Positions 8,470-17,275 of a stretch of DNA of 45,821 nucleotides are shown here, piece after piece. Below the pieces are notes generated by a model. That model did no database searches. It was not told the origin of the DNA and saw only the letters and a program-made list of their open reading frames with translations. The stretch's first letter is position 1, and each line of letters starts with the position of its first letter. The position numbers and the translations under genes are program-made. Origin of the DNA: Gemmatimonadota bacterium. Its GTDB lineage: Bacteria; Latescibacterota; UBA2968. Location: the NCBI GenBank assembly GCA_009838845.1, contig VXRD01000164.1, positions 1 through 45,821 on the forward strand, read 5' to 3'.

Positions 8470-8511
8470 TCTATCTCGAAACCCGACAGTGGATTCCGAG
8501 ATAGATTTTTC
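8470..8511 (+). terminator. terminator-like hairpin in the greA leader (possible attenuator)
   Basis: TCTATCTCG (8470-8478) pairs perfectly with CGAGATAGA (8497-8505). Partial pairing continues inward, and TTTTTC follows (8506-8511). It lies only 19 nt before the greA ATG and downstream of the promoter, so it would stop transcription before the gene, or act as a leader structure. Confidence 0.55.
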
Positions 8512-8529
8512 ATTTCATGGGATATTATT

Positions 8530-9003
8530 ATGAATCGCGTTTATCTGACCAAAAATGGGTATGAGAAAATTCGAACTGAGTTGATCCGTCTGCAAACCAA
8601 AGAGCGGCCAATTGTCATTGCAGCGATTAAAAAAGCGCGCGAGTTTGGCGACCTGAGCGAAAACGCCGAATACCATGCAGCCAAAGAGCGGCAGGCATTT
8701 CTCGAAAAGAAAATTGCCGAATTGCAAGAAAAACTCACGAACTCAGAAATTATCGACGAAAGCCAAATCCCCAAAGACAAAGCCTATCTGGGCGCAACGG
8801 TCAAATTGCAAGATAAAAAAAATGGCAGAGAAATGCAGTACACACTGGTCACCGTGGATGAAGCTGATTTTGACCAGAATAAAATATCGACAGCATCTCC
8901 CATTGGCAAAGCTCTGTTGGGCAAACGCGTTGGCGAGGTCGTCGATGTTCAAGTGCCCGTCGGCATACTCACTTATGAGATTCTCGATATCTCAAGAGAC
9001 TGA
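8530..9003 (+). CDS. greA: transcription elongation factor GreA
   Basis: At 157 residues this has the family length. GreA enters the secondary channel of RNA polymerase and stimulates transcript cleavage in backtracked complexes. The N-terminal coiled coil (about 1-75) contains the signature 'GDLSENAEYHAAK', whose acidic tip residues D and E coordinate the catalytic Mg. The C-terminal FKBP-like domain has 'LGATVKL' and ends 'ILTYEILDI'. The frame is open far upstream, but homology begins at MNRVYLTKNGY, so the ATG at 8530 is chosen. The ribosome site is poor (GGGAT). Its own promoter and a leader hairpin lie upstream, and a terminator follows. Confidence 0.96.
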   Translation: MNRVYLTKNGYEKIRTELIRLQTKERPIVIAAIKKAREFGDLSENAEYHAAKERQAFLEKKIAELQEKLTNSEIIDESQIPKDKAYLGATVKLQDKKNGREMQYTLVTVDEADFDQNKISTASPIGKALLGKRVGEVVDVQVPVGILTYEILDISRD

Positions 9004-9018
9004 ATTTTTCATACAAAC

Positions 9019-9050
9019 CAAAAGGTGACATTGTCAATGTCGCCTTTTTT
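9019..9050 (+). terminator. intrinsic terminator of greA
   Basis: AAAAGGTGACATT (9020-9032) pairs with AATGTCGCCTTTT (9036-9048), with one G-T pair, a 3-nt loop and a T-run. It starts 16 bp after the greA stop. Confidence 0.85.
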
Positions 9051-9051
9051 A

Positions 9052-9093
9052 TAAATAAAAAAGGGCAAATCGACATCTGTCGGTTTGCCCTTT
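9052..9093 (-). terminator. strong intrinsic terminator of the ribosomal gene block
   Basis: AAAGGGCAAATCGACA (9060-9075) pairs with TGTCGGTTTGCCCTTT (9078-9093): 16 bp with one wobble and a 2-nt loop. Read on the minus strand it is followed by TTTTTTATTTAT. It lies 20 bp after the rplQ stop and closes the 28-kb block. Confidence 0.88.
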
Positions 9094-9112
9094 AAACAAT
9101 GCATAGACAAGG

Positions 9113-9556
9113 TCAAGCGTCTTTCTTTTCCTCTACAACTTCCTCTTCTTCAGCAGAAGCGTCAGACTCGGTTTCCTCAACATCGGATTCGGTTATTGCG
9201 TCATCGGACACCAGCTCAATCAAACACAATTCACTGCTATCACCTCGCCTGGGACCCAGCTTGAGAATACGCGTATATCCGCCACCTCGGTCGGCAAATG
9301 AGGGACCAATTTCTTCAAATAACTTTGTGAGCACCACCTTATTCTGAATACGCCGCAAAACTTGACGCCGCGCGTGCAAGTCGCCACGCTTGGCAAAAGA
9401 GATCAATCGTTCGGCGACACTGCGCAATTCTTTCGCCTTTGGCAGTGTAGTACGCACCTTGCCGTTGTCAAATAGAGACGTGGCCATATTGTTGAGCATG
9501 GCTTTTTTGTGGCTCGCCGTGCGACCCAGCTTTCTGCCCCTTTTCCCGTGCCTCAT
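9113..9556 (-). CDS. rplQ: 50S ribosomal protein L17
   Basis: This is a 147-residue L17, longer than the roughly 120 usual because of an acidic tail (about 118-147, rich in Glu, Asp and Ser). The N-terminus 'MRHGKRGRKLGR' is the family hallmark, and 'HARRQVLRRI' is also typical. L17 binds domain III/IV of 23S rRNA near the exit tunnel. It is the last gene of the alpha-operon portion, 11 bp after rpoA as in most bacteria, and is followed by a strong terminator. The acidic extension is the only unusual feature. Confidence 0.96.
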   Translation of the reverse strand: MRHGKRGRKLGRTASHKKAMLNNMATSLFDNGKVRTTLPKAKELRSVAERLISFAKRGDLHARRQVLRRIQNKVVLTKLFEEIGPSFADRGGGYTRILKLGPRRGDSSELCLIELVSDDAITESDVEETESDASAEEEEVVEEKKDA

Positions 9557-9567
9557 TGGTTTCCTCG

Positions 9568-10584
9568 TTAAAAATCGTCGTCCAAAATCGAGATGTGGTC
9601 AGATTTGGAAGCGACATCTTGATATTTGCTTACATCAATGCCAAATGCGATACCCAAATTTTCGAGAATAGCTGTCAATTCATTGAGCGATTTGCGGCCA
9701 AAATTGCGGAATTTGAGCATTTCGTTTTCCGTTTTTTGAACGAGATCTTCAAGTGTTATAATATTGGCAGCCTTTAAGCAATTTGCCGACCGCACCGACA
9801 ATTCCAACTCATCTACAGGCATCTTGAGCAGTGTTGCAATGCGGCGCGTTTCCTCATCGACAACTTCTTCCAATTCTTCTTCTGGCTCTTCTTCAAAATT
9901 GATAAACAACTCGAGATGATTTTTCAATATTCTCGCAGCATGAGCCACCGCATCGTCGGGTCGCACAACGCTGTTTGTCCAAACAGCCAGTGAAAGTTTA
10001 TCGTAATCGGTCTGCTGCCCTACGCGCGCATTATCGATTTCATAATGCACTTTTCGGATTGGGGAAAAAGCAGCATCCAACACAATGGTCCCCATGGGCT
10101 GGTCTGCCTGCTTGTTTGCTTCTGCCAGCACATAGCCTCGGCCTTTCCCAACGGTGACTTCCATGTCGAGCACACCGTCTTTGTCGAGTGTTGCAATATG
10201 TAAATCGGGATTCATGACTTCGACATCGGCATCGACTTGCAAATCGCCAGCCTTGAGTTCTCCCGGACCCTCTTTTTTTACATATAGCAATTTGTCTGCA
10301 TCTGTATGCATGCGCAGGCAAATTTCCTTGAGATTTAGAACGACTTCCGTCACATCTTCCACGACGCCCTCAATCACGGTAAACTCGTGCTGAATTCCTT
10401 CAATTTTCACGGCCTTAACAGCAGCCCCCTCAATGGAAGAAAGCAAGACACGGCGCAGTGCATTCCCAATCGTAGCACCAAACCCGCGCTCAAGAGGCTG
10501 AACACTAAACAGGCCGTAATCATCACTCAGGCTTTCTTCATCGATCTGTACAAATCGAGGCATTTGAAAATTTTTCGCGTTCAT
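9568..10584 (-). CDS. rpoA: DNA-directed RNA polymerase alpha subunit
   Basis: This is a 338-residue alpha subunit. The N-terminal dimerisation and assembly domain (about 1-235) has 'ERGFGATIGNALRRVLLSS'. An acidic linker rich in Glu (about 240-255) leads to the C-terminal domain with 'SVRSANCLKAANI', which holds the Arg and Asn that contact UP elements and activators. The start at MNAKNFQMP (10584) is preceded by GGGAG at 9 nt. A longer frame from ATG 10611 overlaps the rpsD stop as TAATG and cannot be excluded. Gene order rpsD-rpoA-rplQ is conserved. Confidence 0.96.
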   Translation of the reverse strand: MNAKNFQMPRFVQIDEESLSDDYGLFSVQPLERGFGATIGNALRRVLLSSIEGAAVKAVKIEGIQHEFTVIEGVVEDVTEVVLNLKEICLRMHTDADKLLYVKKEGPGELKAGDLQVDADVEVMNPDLHIATLDKDGVLDMEVTVGKGRGYVLAEANKQADQPMGTIVLDAAFSPIRKVHYEIDNARVGQQTDYDKLSLAVWTNSVVRPDDAVAHAARILKNHLELFINFEEEPEEELEEVVDEETRRIATLLKMPVDELELSVRSANCLKAANIITLEDLVQKTENEMLKFRNFGRKSLNELTAILENLGIAFGIDVSKYQDVASKSDHISILDDDF

Positions 10585-10610
10585 AAACAAAAGCTCCCGG
10601 TGCGCGTCCA

Positions 10611-11240
10611 TTACTTGGAGTAAAGCTCAACAATGAGCTGCTCTTCAACAGGCGTTGGTATATCATCTCGCTTTGGATATTCTACAAGCGTACCGCTCAA
10701 ATTCACTTTATCTACCGAAAGCCAAGACGATTGACCAGCATCACCAGTGCGCGTGAGTGCATCGTGAATGAGTTGCATCTGGCGACTTTTTTCTCGTACC
10801 TGCACAGTATCTCCCGGCGAAACCTGAAATGAAGGAATATCTACGGTTCGTCCATTGACAGCGATGTGGCGATGTCTCACGAGTTGTCGCGCTGATTTTC
10901 GAGATGGTGCAAAACCCAAGCGATATATCATGTTGTCCAGACGACATTCGAGCATCTGCAAAAGCAACTCACCCGTCACACCCTTTCTACGAGCGGCTTT
11001 TGAATAATACGTGCGAAACTGATTTTCCAGTACGCCGTAGATACGCTTTGTTTTTTGTTTTTCACGAAGCTGAAGTGCGTATTCCGACGGCTTTCGACGC
11101 ATATTTTGTCCATGCATGCCGGGCGCATAACTTCGTCGGTCAAATGAACATTTGTCCATGTGACATCGCGCACCTTTGAGAAACAACTTCATGCCTTCTC
11201 GGCGACACAATTTACAACTTGGGCCAGTGTATCTCGCCAT
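10611..11240 (-). CDS. rpsD: 30S ribosomal protein S4
   Basis: This is a 209-residue primary 16S rRNA-binding protein. The N-terminus carries a four-cysteine zinc knuckle (C9, C12, C26, C31), so it is the C+ form. The S4 RNA-binding domain follows: 'CRLDNMIYRLGFA', 'SRKSARQLVRHRHIAVNG'. S4 nucleates 30S assembly and in some bacteria represses the alpha operon. It lies between rpsK and rpoA, 23 bp after rpsK. Confidence 0.97.
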   Translation of the reverse strand: MARYTGPSCKLCRREGMKLFLKGARCHMDKCSFDRRSYAPGMHGQNMRRKPSEYALQLREKQKTKRIYGVLENQFRTYYSKAARRKGVTGELLLQMLECRLDNMIYRLGFAPSRKSARQLVRHRHIAVNGRTVDIPSFQVSPGDTVQVREKSRQMQLIHDALTRTGDAGQSSWLSVDKVNLSGTLVEYPKRDDIPTPVEEQLIVELYSK

Positions 11241-11263
11241 TCAATATCTCCCTGTTTTCTGTG

Positions 11264-11647
11264 TTAAACGCGGCGGCGCTTAGGAGGACGGCACCCATTG
11301 TGTGGAATTGGGGTAACATCTTTGATCGCTGAAATTTCCAATCCAGCTCCCTGCAGCGACCGCACGGCGGCTTCTCGCCCAACGCCAGGTCCTTTGACCC
11401 AGACTTCCACCCGGCGCAAACCCATTGCCATGGCTTCTCGCGCCGCATCAGTGGCAGCCAACTGAGCAGCATAAGGCGTACTTTTTCTCGACCCTTTAAA
11501 CCCGACTTTCCCCGTTGATGACCAGGAAATAACTCTACCTTCACGGTCACTTAGAGTGACAATAGTATTGTTAAAACTGGCATTGACATGTGCGACGCCA
11601 TGGGCTTCAACGCGTCTATTCCGTCGTCTTCCTCTTCTGACCGCCAA
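11264..11647 (-). CDS. rpsK: 30S ribosomal protein S11 (TTG start)
   Basis: At 127 residues this has the normal length. S11 sits on the 30S platform near the mRNA exit. Signatures are '[13 protein letters not shown]', '[10 protein letters not shown]', and a C-terminal '[16 protein letters not shown]'. The frame is open much further upstream, but homology and a perfect AAAGGAGGAG ribosome site point to TTG at 11647 (6 nt spacing). Starting there gives [10 protein letters not shown]. It is the second gene of the alpha portion after rpsM. Confidence 0.95.
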   Translation of the reverse strand: MAVRRGRRRNRRVEAHGVAHVNASFNNTIVTLSDREGRVISWSSTGKVGFKGSRKSTPYAAQLAATDAAREAMAMGLRRVEVWVKGPGVGREAAVRSLQGAGLEISAIKDVTPIPHNGCRPPKRRRV

Positions 11648-11678
11648 ACGACTCCTCCTTTGATTGTCCTGCGTCCAT

Positions 11679-12053
11679 CTATACGGTTCGTCTGCGACTG
11701 CCAATACCGGGTTTCTTTCCCTTGCGCGTCCTGGCATTGGTGCGCGTCCGCTGCCCTCTCACCGGCAAACCGCGACGCCATCGCAAACCTCGATAGCATC
11801 CAATATCCATCAATCGCTTGATGTTCATTGCAACTTCGCTTCGCAGGTTTCCTTCAACCTTGTACTCGCCTTCGACAACTGAGCGCAATTTGGTGACTTC
11901 CTCGTCAGTCAAAGCATCTACGCGCGTATCAGGCGAAATCTGCGTCTGTGTCAAAATTTTTTGTGAAGTGCTCAAACCAATACCCAAAATATATGTCAAC
12001 GCAACTTCCACGCGCTTTTCTCTTGGAATATCTACACCTGCAATTCGGGCCAT
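11679..12053 (-). CDS. rpsM: 30S ribosomal protein S13
   Basis: This is a 124-residue S13, a 30S head protein that contacts the P-site tRNA and the 50S subunit (bridge B1). It begins '[10 protein letters not shown]' and contains the helix-two-turn-helix region. The basic C-terminal tail '[19 protein letters not shown]' reaches the decoding area. It lies 21 bp after rpmJ and 31 bp before the rpsK TTG. Confidence 0.97.
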   Translation of the reverse strand: MARIAGVDIPREKRVEVALTYILGIGLSTSQKILTQTQISPDTRVDALTDEEVTKLRSVVEGEYKVEGNLRSEVAMNIKRLMDIGCYRGLRWRRGLPVRGQRTRTNARTRKGKKPGIGSRRRTV

Positions 12054-12074
12054 GCGATTGCGTCTCCTATAAGG

Positions 12075-12191
12075 TTATCCTTGTCGCTGTTTGTGTCGCG
12101 GGTTGACTTTGCAAATCACGCGCACGACACCGCGGCGGCGAATGATCTTGCAGTGATTGCAACGACGGCGAACTGATGATTGAACTTTCAT
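12075..12191 (-). CDS. rpmJ: 50S ribosomal protein L36
   Basis: This is a short gene of 38 residues beginning [11 protein letters not shown]. The zinc ribbon has C11, C14, C27 and H33 (C+ form), with a basic C-terminal end. L36 stabilises 23S rRNA near the L6/L16 region. The ATG is 27 bp after secY, and the gene precedes rpsM. In many bacteria adk, map and infA stand between secY and rpmJ, but here the two genes are adjacent. Confidence 0.95.
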   Translation of the reverse strand: MKVQSSVRRRCNHCKIIRRRGVVRVICKVNPRHKQRQG

Positions 12192-12218
12192 AAATAAATC
12201 TCCAGCATTCTGAGTAGA

Positions 12219-13562
12219 TCAAGCTCGGCGTCCTCGAATGCGGCCTTTTTTCATAAACCCATCGTAGTGACGCATCAGCAAATGCGATTCAACCTGCTGT
12301 AAAGTGTCGAGTGCCACACCGACCATAATCAACAAACCCGTACCGCCAAACACTTGTTCGAGACCAGGATGAACCCCCATAGAATTGATAATAAAGTATG
12401 GGCCAACGGCTATTGCAGCTAAGAAAATCGCACCTGGCATGTTGATTCGCGTAAGCACCCGATCGATAAAGTCCGACGTGCGTTTGCCCGGTCTGACGCC
12501 GGGAATAAATCCGCCTTGCCGTTTCATATTATCCGCTAGATCAATCGGATTAAACACAATGGCGGTATAAAAATAAGCAAAGAAAATGACCAGCAAGGAG
12601 TAAATTGACCAGTAAGGCAATGACACCCAGGACATACTCGGCGTAAAAGCAGCCGCGAGATTTTGCATAAATACATTATTAGGGGCAAAGCCAGCCATTG
12701 TCGCAGGTAAAAACATAATGGCCTGAGCAAAAATAATAGGCATCACGCCAGAAGTATTGACTTTGAGCGGTATATGTGTGCTTTGCCCACCATATACCCG
12801 TCGTCCAACGACGCGTTTGGCGTATTGTACCGGAATTCTACGCGTGCCCTGTGTGATGAGCACAACCAGAGCAGTTAAGGCAACAACGATTACTAAAACA
12901 GCTATTTCGATCAAAATTGCTTTGTCATTGGTCACAAAATCGCGATATTCCTGCCGCACGACAAAGGGCAATGCCGCAATAATGCCAATAAAAATGAGTA
13001 GCGACATTCCGTTGCCAATACCGTGTGCGTCAATTTGTTCCCCCAACCACATAATCAACACGGTTCCGGCAGTAATTGTCAATACAGTCAACAGTCGGAA
13101 GCCCCACCCGGGATAGAGGACGACCGAAAGTCCAGTCGCTGGCGACTGAAGGCTCTCCAGGAAAAAACTCACCCCCAAGGATTGCGCCGCAGCCAGTGCA
13201 ACTGTGCCATACCGCGTATATTGTATAATCTTTTTTCGCCCCGCTTCCCCTTCTTTTTGCAACTTTTGAAGAGATGGCACGACAGCACCCATCAATTGAA
13301 AAATAATGGACGCGCTGATATAAGGCATAATACCCAGTGCAAATACCGTCGCACGGGTAAATGCCCCACCTACAAACATGTCGTAGAGACCAAAGATCGT
13401 TTGGCTGGTGCCTGCAAAAAATTCTCCCAGGGCAACCCGATCTATTCCGGGTATGGGAATCTGCCCTCCCAGGCGATAAATCGCCAGAATACCCAGCGTA
13501 AATAACACCTTATATCGCAGTTCCGGAATTTTAAAAACGCTCTTGACGCTCTCGAGCAACAC
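12219..13562 (-). CDS. secY: preprotein translocase subunit SecY
   Basis: This is a 447-residue, ten-helix integral membrane protein, the channel of the Sec translocon. The N-terminus 'FKIPELRYKVLFT' is characteristic. 'GGQIPIPGID' opens the plug region, and the cytoplasmic loop near the end contains 'PGKRTSDFIDRVLTRI'. GTG at 13562 and TTG at 13559 both follow the AGGAGG ribosome site. The TTG has the better spacing (5 nt). The gene follows rplO by 19 bp, as in the classical spc operon. SecE is encoded at the head of the block (37618). Confidence 0.96.
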   Translation of the reverse strand: MLLESVKSVFKIPELRYKVLFTLGILAIYRLGGQIPIPGIDRVALGEFFAGTSQTIFGLYDMFVGGAFTRATVFALGIMPYISASIIFQLMGAVVPSLQKLQKEGEAGRKKIIQYTRYGTVALAAAQSLGVSFFLESLQSPATGLSVVLYPGWGFRLLTVLTITAGTVLIMWLGEQIDAHGIGNGMSLLIFIGIIAALPFVVRQEYRDFVTNDKAILIEIAVLVIVVALTALVVLITQGTRRIPVQYAKRVVGRRVYGGQSTHIPLKVNTSGVMPIIFAQAIMFLPATMAGFAPNNVFMQNLAAAFTPSMSWVSLPYWSIYSLLVIFFAYFYTAIVFNPIDLADNMKRQGGFIPGVRPGKRTSDFIDRVLTRINMPGAIFLAAIAVGPYFIINSMGVHPGLEQVFGGTGLLIMVGVALDTLQQVESHLLMRHYDGFMKKGRIRGRRA

Positions 13563-13581
13563 CGCCTCCTCTCAGCCGAGC

Positions 13582-14028
13582 TCAGTCGGTTTTGGCCTCA
13601 ACATCTCCGCCAGCTGCAAGAACTTTTTTTTCTGCCGCAGCTGATATTGCCTGAACCCGAATCTGCAATGGTACAGAAATTTCGCCTCGCCCCAAAATTT
13701 TCACAGGGCGTTTTGTAGAGGCAATCAAACCCGCATCTTTGAGCACTTCGGGGGTAATCTCACCCGAAAACTCCCTACTTGCCAAATCGTCGAGGTTTAC
13801 GACCTGATAGGTCACCCGAAAAGGATTGTTAAACCCAACTTTCGGCAAGCGCCGGTGCAGGGGTGTTTGTCCCCCTTCAAACCCAACTTTGCGTTTGGAT
13901 CCCGAACGCGCCCGCTGCCCTTTGTGCCCTTTACCCGCAGTCTTGCCTGTTCCAGAGCCAGGGCCAATGCCCAAACGTTTCTTTTTAGAAGTTGCCCCCT
14001 GAGGCGGAGAGAGATTCCCAAGTTTCAT
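13582..14028 (-). CDS. rplO: 50S ribosomal protein L15
   Basis: This is a 148-residue L15, a late-assembly protein. The glycine- and lysine-rich N-terminus is typical ('MKLGNLSPPQGA', 'GIGPGSGTGKTAGKGHKGQ'), as are 'GFEGGQTPLHRRLPK' and a C-terminal globular domain. The frame extends 16 codons upstream, but the family start is the MKLGNL Met at 14028, 16 bp after rpmD. Confidence 0.96.
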   Translation of the reverse strand: MKLGNLSPPQGATSKKKRLGIGPGSGTGKTAGKGHKGQRARSGSKRKVGFEGGQTPLHRRLPKVGFNNPFRVTYQVVNLDDLASREFSGEITPEVLKDAGLIASTKRPVKILGRGEISVPLQIRVQAISAAAEKKVLAAGGDVEAKTD

Positions 14029-14044
14029 TATCGCATCCCGTGTT

Positions 14045-14233
14045 TCAAGTTTCTTCAACTTTGACCAGATGTGCAACAGTCGCCAGCATGCCGCGCAATT
14101 GGGGAGAATCAGCGTGTTCTACAGTATGCCGAATGCGGCGAATTCCCAACGCATCCAGCGTCTGTTGTTGTTTTTTTTGCCGCTTAATTGCACTGCGAAT
14201 TTGTGTAACCCGCAGTGTTTTTTGATCGCCCAT
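14045..14233 (-). CDS. rpmD: 50S ribosomal protein L30
   Basis: This is a 62-residue L30 with the single ferredoxin-like fold: 'LRVTQIRSAIKRQKKQQ' then 'TLDALGIRRIRHTVEH'. The start is ATG 14233, two bases after the rpsE stop (TAGTGATG). The GTG at 14236 overlapping the stop is an alternative. It lies between rpsE and rplO as in most spc operons and is probably translationally coupled to rpsE. Confidence 0.94.
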   Translation of the reverse strand: MGDQKTLRVTQIRSAIKRQKKQQQTLDALGIRRIRHTVEHADSPQLRGMLATVAHLVKVEET

Positions 14234-14235
14234 CA

Positions 14236-14751
14236 CTACCCCCGTACAGAAACCAATTCGGATTCTTCTACGCCTCGCAATAGTGCAAACATTCTCGCAT
14301 CTTTCAACCGCGTTAATCCTTCCATCGCGGCTTTAACAGCATTCTGAGGATTTTGAGATCCCAATGACTTCGTCAGCACATTTTGAACGCCAGCCAGTTC
14401 CAAAACCGCACGCACACCGCCTCCTGCAATAATACCCGTACCGGGCGCAGCGGGTTTGAGCAAAACGCGAGAAGCACCAAACCGTCCAATAATCTCGTGG
14501 GGCAATGTTCCATCAACGACTGGCACGCGCACCAGATTTTTATTTGCATCGTCGGCAGCTTTGCGAATGGCTTCAGAGACTTCGCCCGCTTTCCCCATTC
14601 CAATCCCAACAATACCTTTTTTGTCACCAATTACACAAAGCGCATTAAAAGCAAAACGTCGTCCACCTTTGCGAACGTGAGATACCCGTTTGATGCTATT
14701 GTTGATAACGATTTCCGTCAGATCTAAACCCGTGGCTTCAATTTTGCTCAA
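14236..14751 (-). CDS. rpsE: 30S ribosomal protein S5 (TTG start)
   Basis: This is a 171-residue S5, a 30S protein important for translational fidelity. The dsRBD-like N-terminal domain has '[21 protein letters not shown]', and the C-terminal domain has '[18 protein letters not shown]'. Translation starts at TTG (14751) with AAGGAG 6 nt before it. No ATG fits. It lies 16 bp after rplR. Confidence 0.96.
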   Translation of the reverse strand: MSKIEATGLDLTEIVINNSIKRVSHVRKGGRRFAFNALCVIGDKKGIVGIGMGKAGEVSEAIRKAADDANKNLVRVPVVDGTLPHEIIGRFGASRVLLKPAAPGTGIIAGGGVRAVLELAGVQNVLTKSLGSQNPQNAVKAAMEGLTRLKDARMFALLRGVEESELVSVRG

Positions 14752-14767
14752 AATCGGCTCCTTAACA

Positions 14768-15142
14768 TTAAAAATTCAACCCGCCTTCGCGTGCTCCTTC
14801 AGCCAATGCTTTGACACGACCGTGATAGAGATAACCTGCGCGATCAAAAACGACCTGTGAGATACCAGCTTCCTGCGCTCGCACGGCCAATGCTTTCCCC
14901 ACTTCACGGCTTTTATGGCATTTGCCTTCAATAGTTCGCAACTGATCTTTGAGCTGCGGAGCATTTGAGGATATACCCATTAGAGAGCGTCCATTCACAT
15001 CATCAATCAATTGCGCCTGAATGTGTTTTAGACTCCTGAAAATCGTCAGACGCGGGCGATCAGCCGTTCCCAAAAGCCTCTTTCTAATGCGCATTTGACG
15101 ACGCCTGCGCATCCTGGTCTTTTTAATTTGCTTGTCTGCCAT
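14768..15142 (-). CDS. rplR: 50S ribosomal protein L18
   Basis: This is a 124-residue L18, which binds 5S rRNA with L5 and anchors it to the 50S central protuberance. The basic N-terminus is rich in Arg and Lys. '[20 protein letters not shown]' and the closing '[26 protein letters not shown]' are family signatures. It lies 16 bp after rplF. Confidence 0.97.
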   Translation of the reverse strand: MADKQIKKTRMRRRRQMRIRKRLLGTADRPRLTIFRSLKHIQAQLIDDVNGRSLMGISSNAPQLKDQLRTIEGKCHKSREVGKALAVRAQEAGISQVVFDRAGYLYHGRVKALAEGAREGGLNF

Positions 15143-15158
15143 TGAACAACCTCAAAAT

Positions 15159-15725
15159 TTAAGCTACTGCTGCCTTGCCGGCCTTGCGCCGTACGTATTC
15201 GCCGCTATATCGGATACCTTTCCCCTTATAGGGTTCGGGAGGCCGAATATTTCGGATGTTCGCCGCTGTGCGTCCCACGAGTTCTTTATCGGCTCCACTA
15301 ATCTTAACCAGCGCCTGGGAATTCTCGATCTCAGAGGGAGGCGCATCGACACTAAATTCAATTCCCTGAGGGGCTTCAACCGTTACCGGGTGACTGAACC
15401 CCACGTTGATATCCAAATTTTTTCCTTTCATATCTGCGCGATATCCCACTCCAACAACGACCAGGTACTTCTCAAAACCAGCCGTTACGCCCTGAACAGC
15501 ATTTGCCAATAAAGCACGCGTGAGGCCCCAAATAGATTTGTGATGCCGGTCTTCGGGATCTTCCACGGTGACAGAAAGGGATTCACCCTCTTGCACGACC
15601 TGTGTGAGCGGATGTAAAGGTACCTGTAAAGTCCCTTTAGGGCCTTTTATTTCCGCCTGTGTGGCCCCAATTTGCACATTGACGCCCCCTGGAACGTCAA
15701 TCGGCTGTTGACCTATTCTCGACAC
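15159..15725 (-). CDS. rplF: 50S ribosomal protein L6 (GTG start)
   Basis: This is a 188-residue L6 made of two related domains, located near the factor-binding site of the 50S subunit. It begins 'MSRIGQQPIDVPGGV'. The L6 signature 'PEPYKGKGIRYSGEYVRRK' is near the C-terminus. The start is GTG at 15725 with AGGAG 6 nt before it. It lies 20 bp after rpsH. Confidence 0.97.
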   Translation of the reverse strand: MSRIGQQPIDVPGGVNVQIGATQAEIKGPKGTLQVPLHPLTQVVQEGESLSVTVEDPEDRHHKSIWGLTRALLANAVQGVTAGFEKYLVVVGVGYRADMKGKNLDINVGFSHPVTVEAPQGIEFSVDAPPSEIENSQALVKISGADKELVGRTAANIRNIRPPEPYKGKGIRYSGEYVRRKAGKAAVA

Positions 15726-15745
15726 AATATACTCCTTCCAGACCT

Positions 15746-16141
15746 CTACCAGACGCTACAAACAACTTCGCCGCCAACACCTTCTCGACGCGCAGTCCGA
15801 TCTGTCAAAATACCTTTTGATGTCGATAAAATAGCGACACCCAATCCATTGAGTATTCGAGGAATTTCGTCTTTACCCACATATTTTCTCAGACCGGGGC
15901 GACTTTCGCGCTTCAACCCTTGAATCGCGCTTTCCTCGTCGGGACTGTATTTAAGATAAAGGCGCAAATACCCCTGTCGGTTGTCATCGATATACGCATA
16001 ATTGTGAACAAAGCCGCTTTCTTTTAAGATGCGGGCAATCTCGCGCTTCATCTTGGAACTCGGAATATCCACCTTGCGATGTCCGGCGCGACATGCATTT
16101 CGCACGCGCGTCAACATATCGGCAATCGGATCCGTCATCAT
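15746..16141 (-). CDS. rpsH: 30S ribosomal protein S8
   Basis: This is a 131-residue S8, a primary 16S rRNA-binding protein and, in enterobacteria, the repressor of the spc operon. It begins [15 protein letters not shown]. The C-terminal signature '[18 protein letters not shown]' is intact. Two adjacent ATGs (16141, 16138) follow GAGGGAG. A longer frame from 16165 would overlap rpsN and lacks homology. Confidence 0.96.
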   Translation of the reverse strand: MMTDPIADMLTRVRNACRAGHRKVDIPSSKMKREIARILKESGFVHNYAYIDDNRQGYLRLYLKYSPDEESAIQGLKRESRPGLRKYVGKDEIPRILNGLGVAILSTSKGILTDRTARREGVGGEVVCSVW

Positions 16142-16158
16142 GTGGGCTTCTCCCTCAA

Positions 16159-16344
16159 TTACCAACTGGCCTTTGTCACGCCGGGAATCTCACCAGCGAG
16201 GGCCAACTCGCGAAAACATATACGGCAAATACCAAATTTGCGCAAATAACCGCGTGGCCTACCGCATCTGTGACACCGATTATAACGGCGGACTGCAAAT
16301 TTCTGTTTGCGCTTTGCTTTGGCAATCATAGATTTTTTAGCCAT
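16159..16344 (-). CDS. rpsN: 30S ribosomal protein S14, zinc-binding type
   Basis: This is a 61-residue short-form S14 (type Z). The zinc site is C24, C27, C40, C43 within 'RCHRCGRP' and 'ICRICFREL'. It ends '[11 protein letters not shown]' as most short S14 proteins do. It sits in the 30S head. Its place between rplE and rpsH is conserved. Confidence 0.97.
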   Translation of the reverse strand: MAKKSMIAKAKRKQKFAVRRYNRCHRCGRPRGYLRKFGICRICFRELALAGEIPGVTKASW

Positions 16345-16375
16345 ATTGGACCTGACCTCGTGTTAATTCTTTTAT

Positions 16376-16924
16376 TTAATCTTGATTTTGAAACGGCATG
16401 CCCATTTCGTTGAGCAGTTCAAAAGCCTCTTCATCCGTAGAGGCCGTAGTGACCAGGGTTACATCGAGGCCGCGAATTTTGTCGATTTGATCATAGTCAA
16501 TCTCAGGAAAAATAATTTGTTCCTGAATACCGATCGTATAGTTGCCCCGACCATCAAATGAGCGCATTGAAAGGCCGCGAAAGTCGCGAATACGCGGCAC
16601 AGAAAAATTGAAAAAACGATCGAGAAATTCGTACATACGAGACCTGCGAAGCGTGACAGCACAGCCAATGGGTACACCCTGTCGCAGCTTAAAATTTGAA
16701 ACGGCTTTTCGCGCCCTGCGAATTGAGGGCCGCTGTCCAGCAATGCGGGTCAAGTCTTCAACAGCATTTTCAATGACTTTGGCATTGAGAACAGCTTCAC
16801 CAACACCCATATTTAAGACAACCTTTTCCAATTTGGGCACCTGCATGCGATTTTTATACCCAAATTTTTGGATGAGCACCGATACAACTTCGTTCTCATA
16901 GTATTCTTGTAATCGCGTTACCAT
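16376..16924 (-). CDS. rplE: 50S ribosomal protein L5
   Basis: This is a 182-residue L5, a 5S rRNA-binding protein that also contacts P-site tRNA. '[14 protein letters not shown]' and '[19 protein letters not shown]' are family motifs, as is '[12 protein letters not shown]'. The frame is open 35 codons further upstream across rplX, but MVTRLQEYY at 16924 has GAGG at 6 nt and matches the family N-terminus. It lies 10 bp after rplX. Confidence 0.96.
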   Translation of the reverse strand: MVTRLQEYYENEVVSVLIQKFGYKNRMQVPKLEKVVLNMGVGEAVLNAKVIENAVEDLTRIAGQRPSIRRARKAVSNFKLRQGVPIGCAVTLRRSRMYEFLDRFFNFSVPRIRDFRGLSMRSFDGRGNYTIGIQEQIIFPEIDYDQIDKIRGLDVTLVTTASTDEEAFELLNEMGMPFQNQD

Positions 16925-16934
16925 GTCGTCCTCG

Positions 16935-17255
16935 TTATTCAACTTCGGGAATTTGCTCACCACTTTTTTGAGCAATCCGCACACGCGACCCATCTTCGAG
17001 GCGCTGAATGCGAATCCTTGTCCGCTCATCGGTTTGCGAATCGACGATCATGAGATTGGACACATGCAAGGGCGCTTCCTTTTCCACGATGCCGCCTTGC
17101 TGATTATTGGGATTGGGTCGCGTGTGGCGCTTGACGTTATTGATCCCTTCCACCAGCACGCGTTTTTTCCTGGGCCACACATGCAAAACGCGCCCACGTT
17201 GACCCGTATAAACCCCGCTTATCACCTCAACTTGATCACCCTTGCGAATCCTCAT
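16935..17255 (-). CDS. rplX: 50S ribosomal protein L24
   Basis: This is a 106-residue L24, an assembly initiator at the 5' end of 23S rRNA. The KOW motif '[19 protein letters not shown]' is at the N-terminus, followed by '[12 protein letters not shown]'. It is 20 bp after rplN and precedes rplE, the usual order. Confidence 0.97.
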   Translation of the reverse strand: MRIRKGDQVEVISGVYTGQRGRVLHVWPRKKRVLVEGINNVKRHTRPNPNNQQGGIVEKEAPLHVSNLMIVDSQTDERTRIRIQRLEDGSRVRIAQKSGEQIPEVE

Positions 17256-17275
17256 CTCAACACACTTACCTTTCT

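Noticed and set aside
8125-8529. A 135-residue N-terminal extension of greA
   Set aside because: It lacks homology, crosses the gal promoter region and contains the greA promoter and hairpin; GreA proteins start at the Met at 8530.
12192-12218. A hidden infA between secY and rpmJ
   Set aside because: The gap is only 27 bp, too short for any gene.
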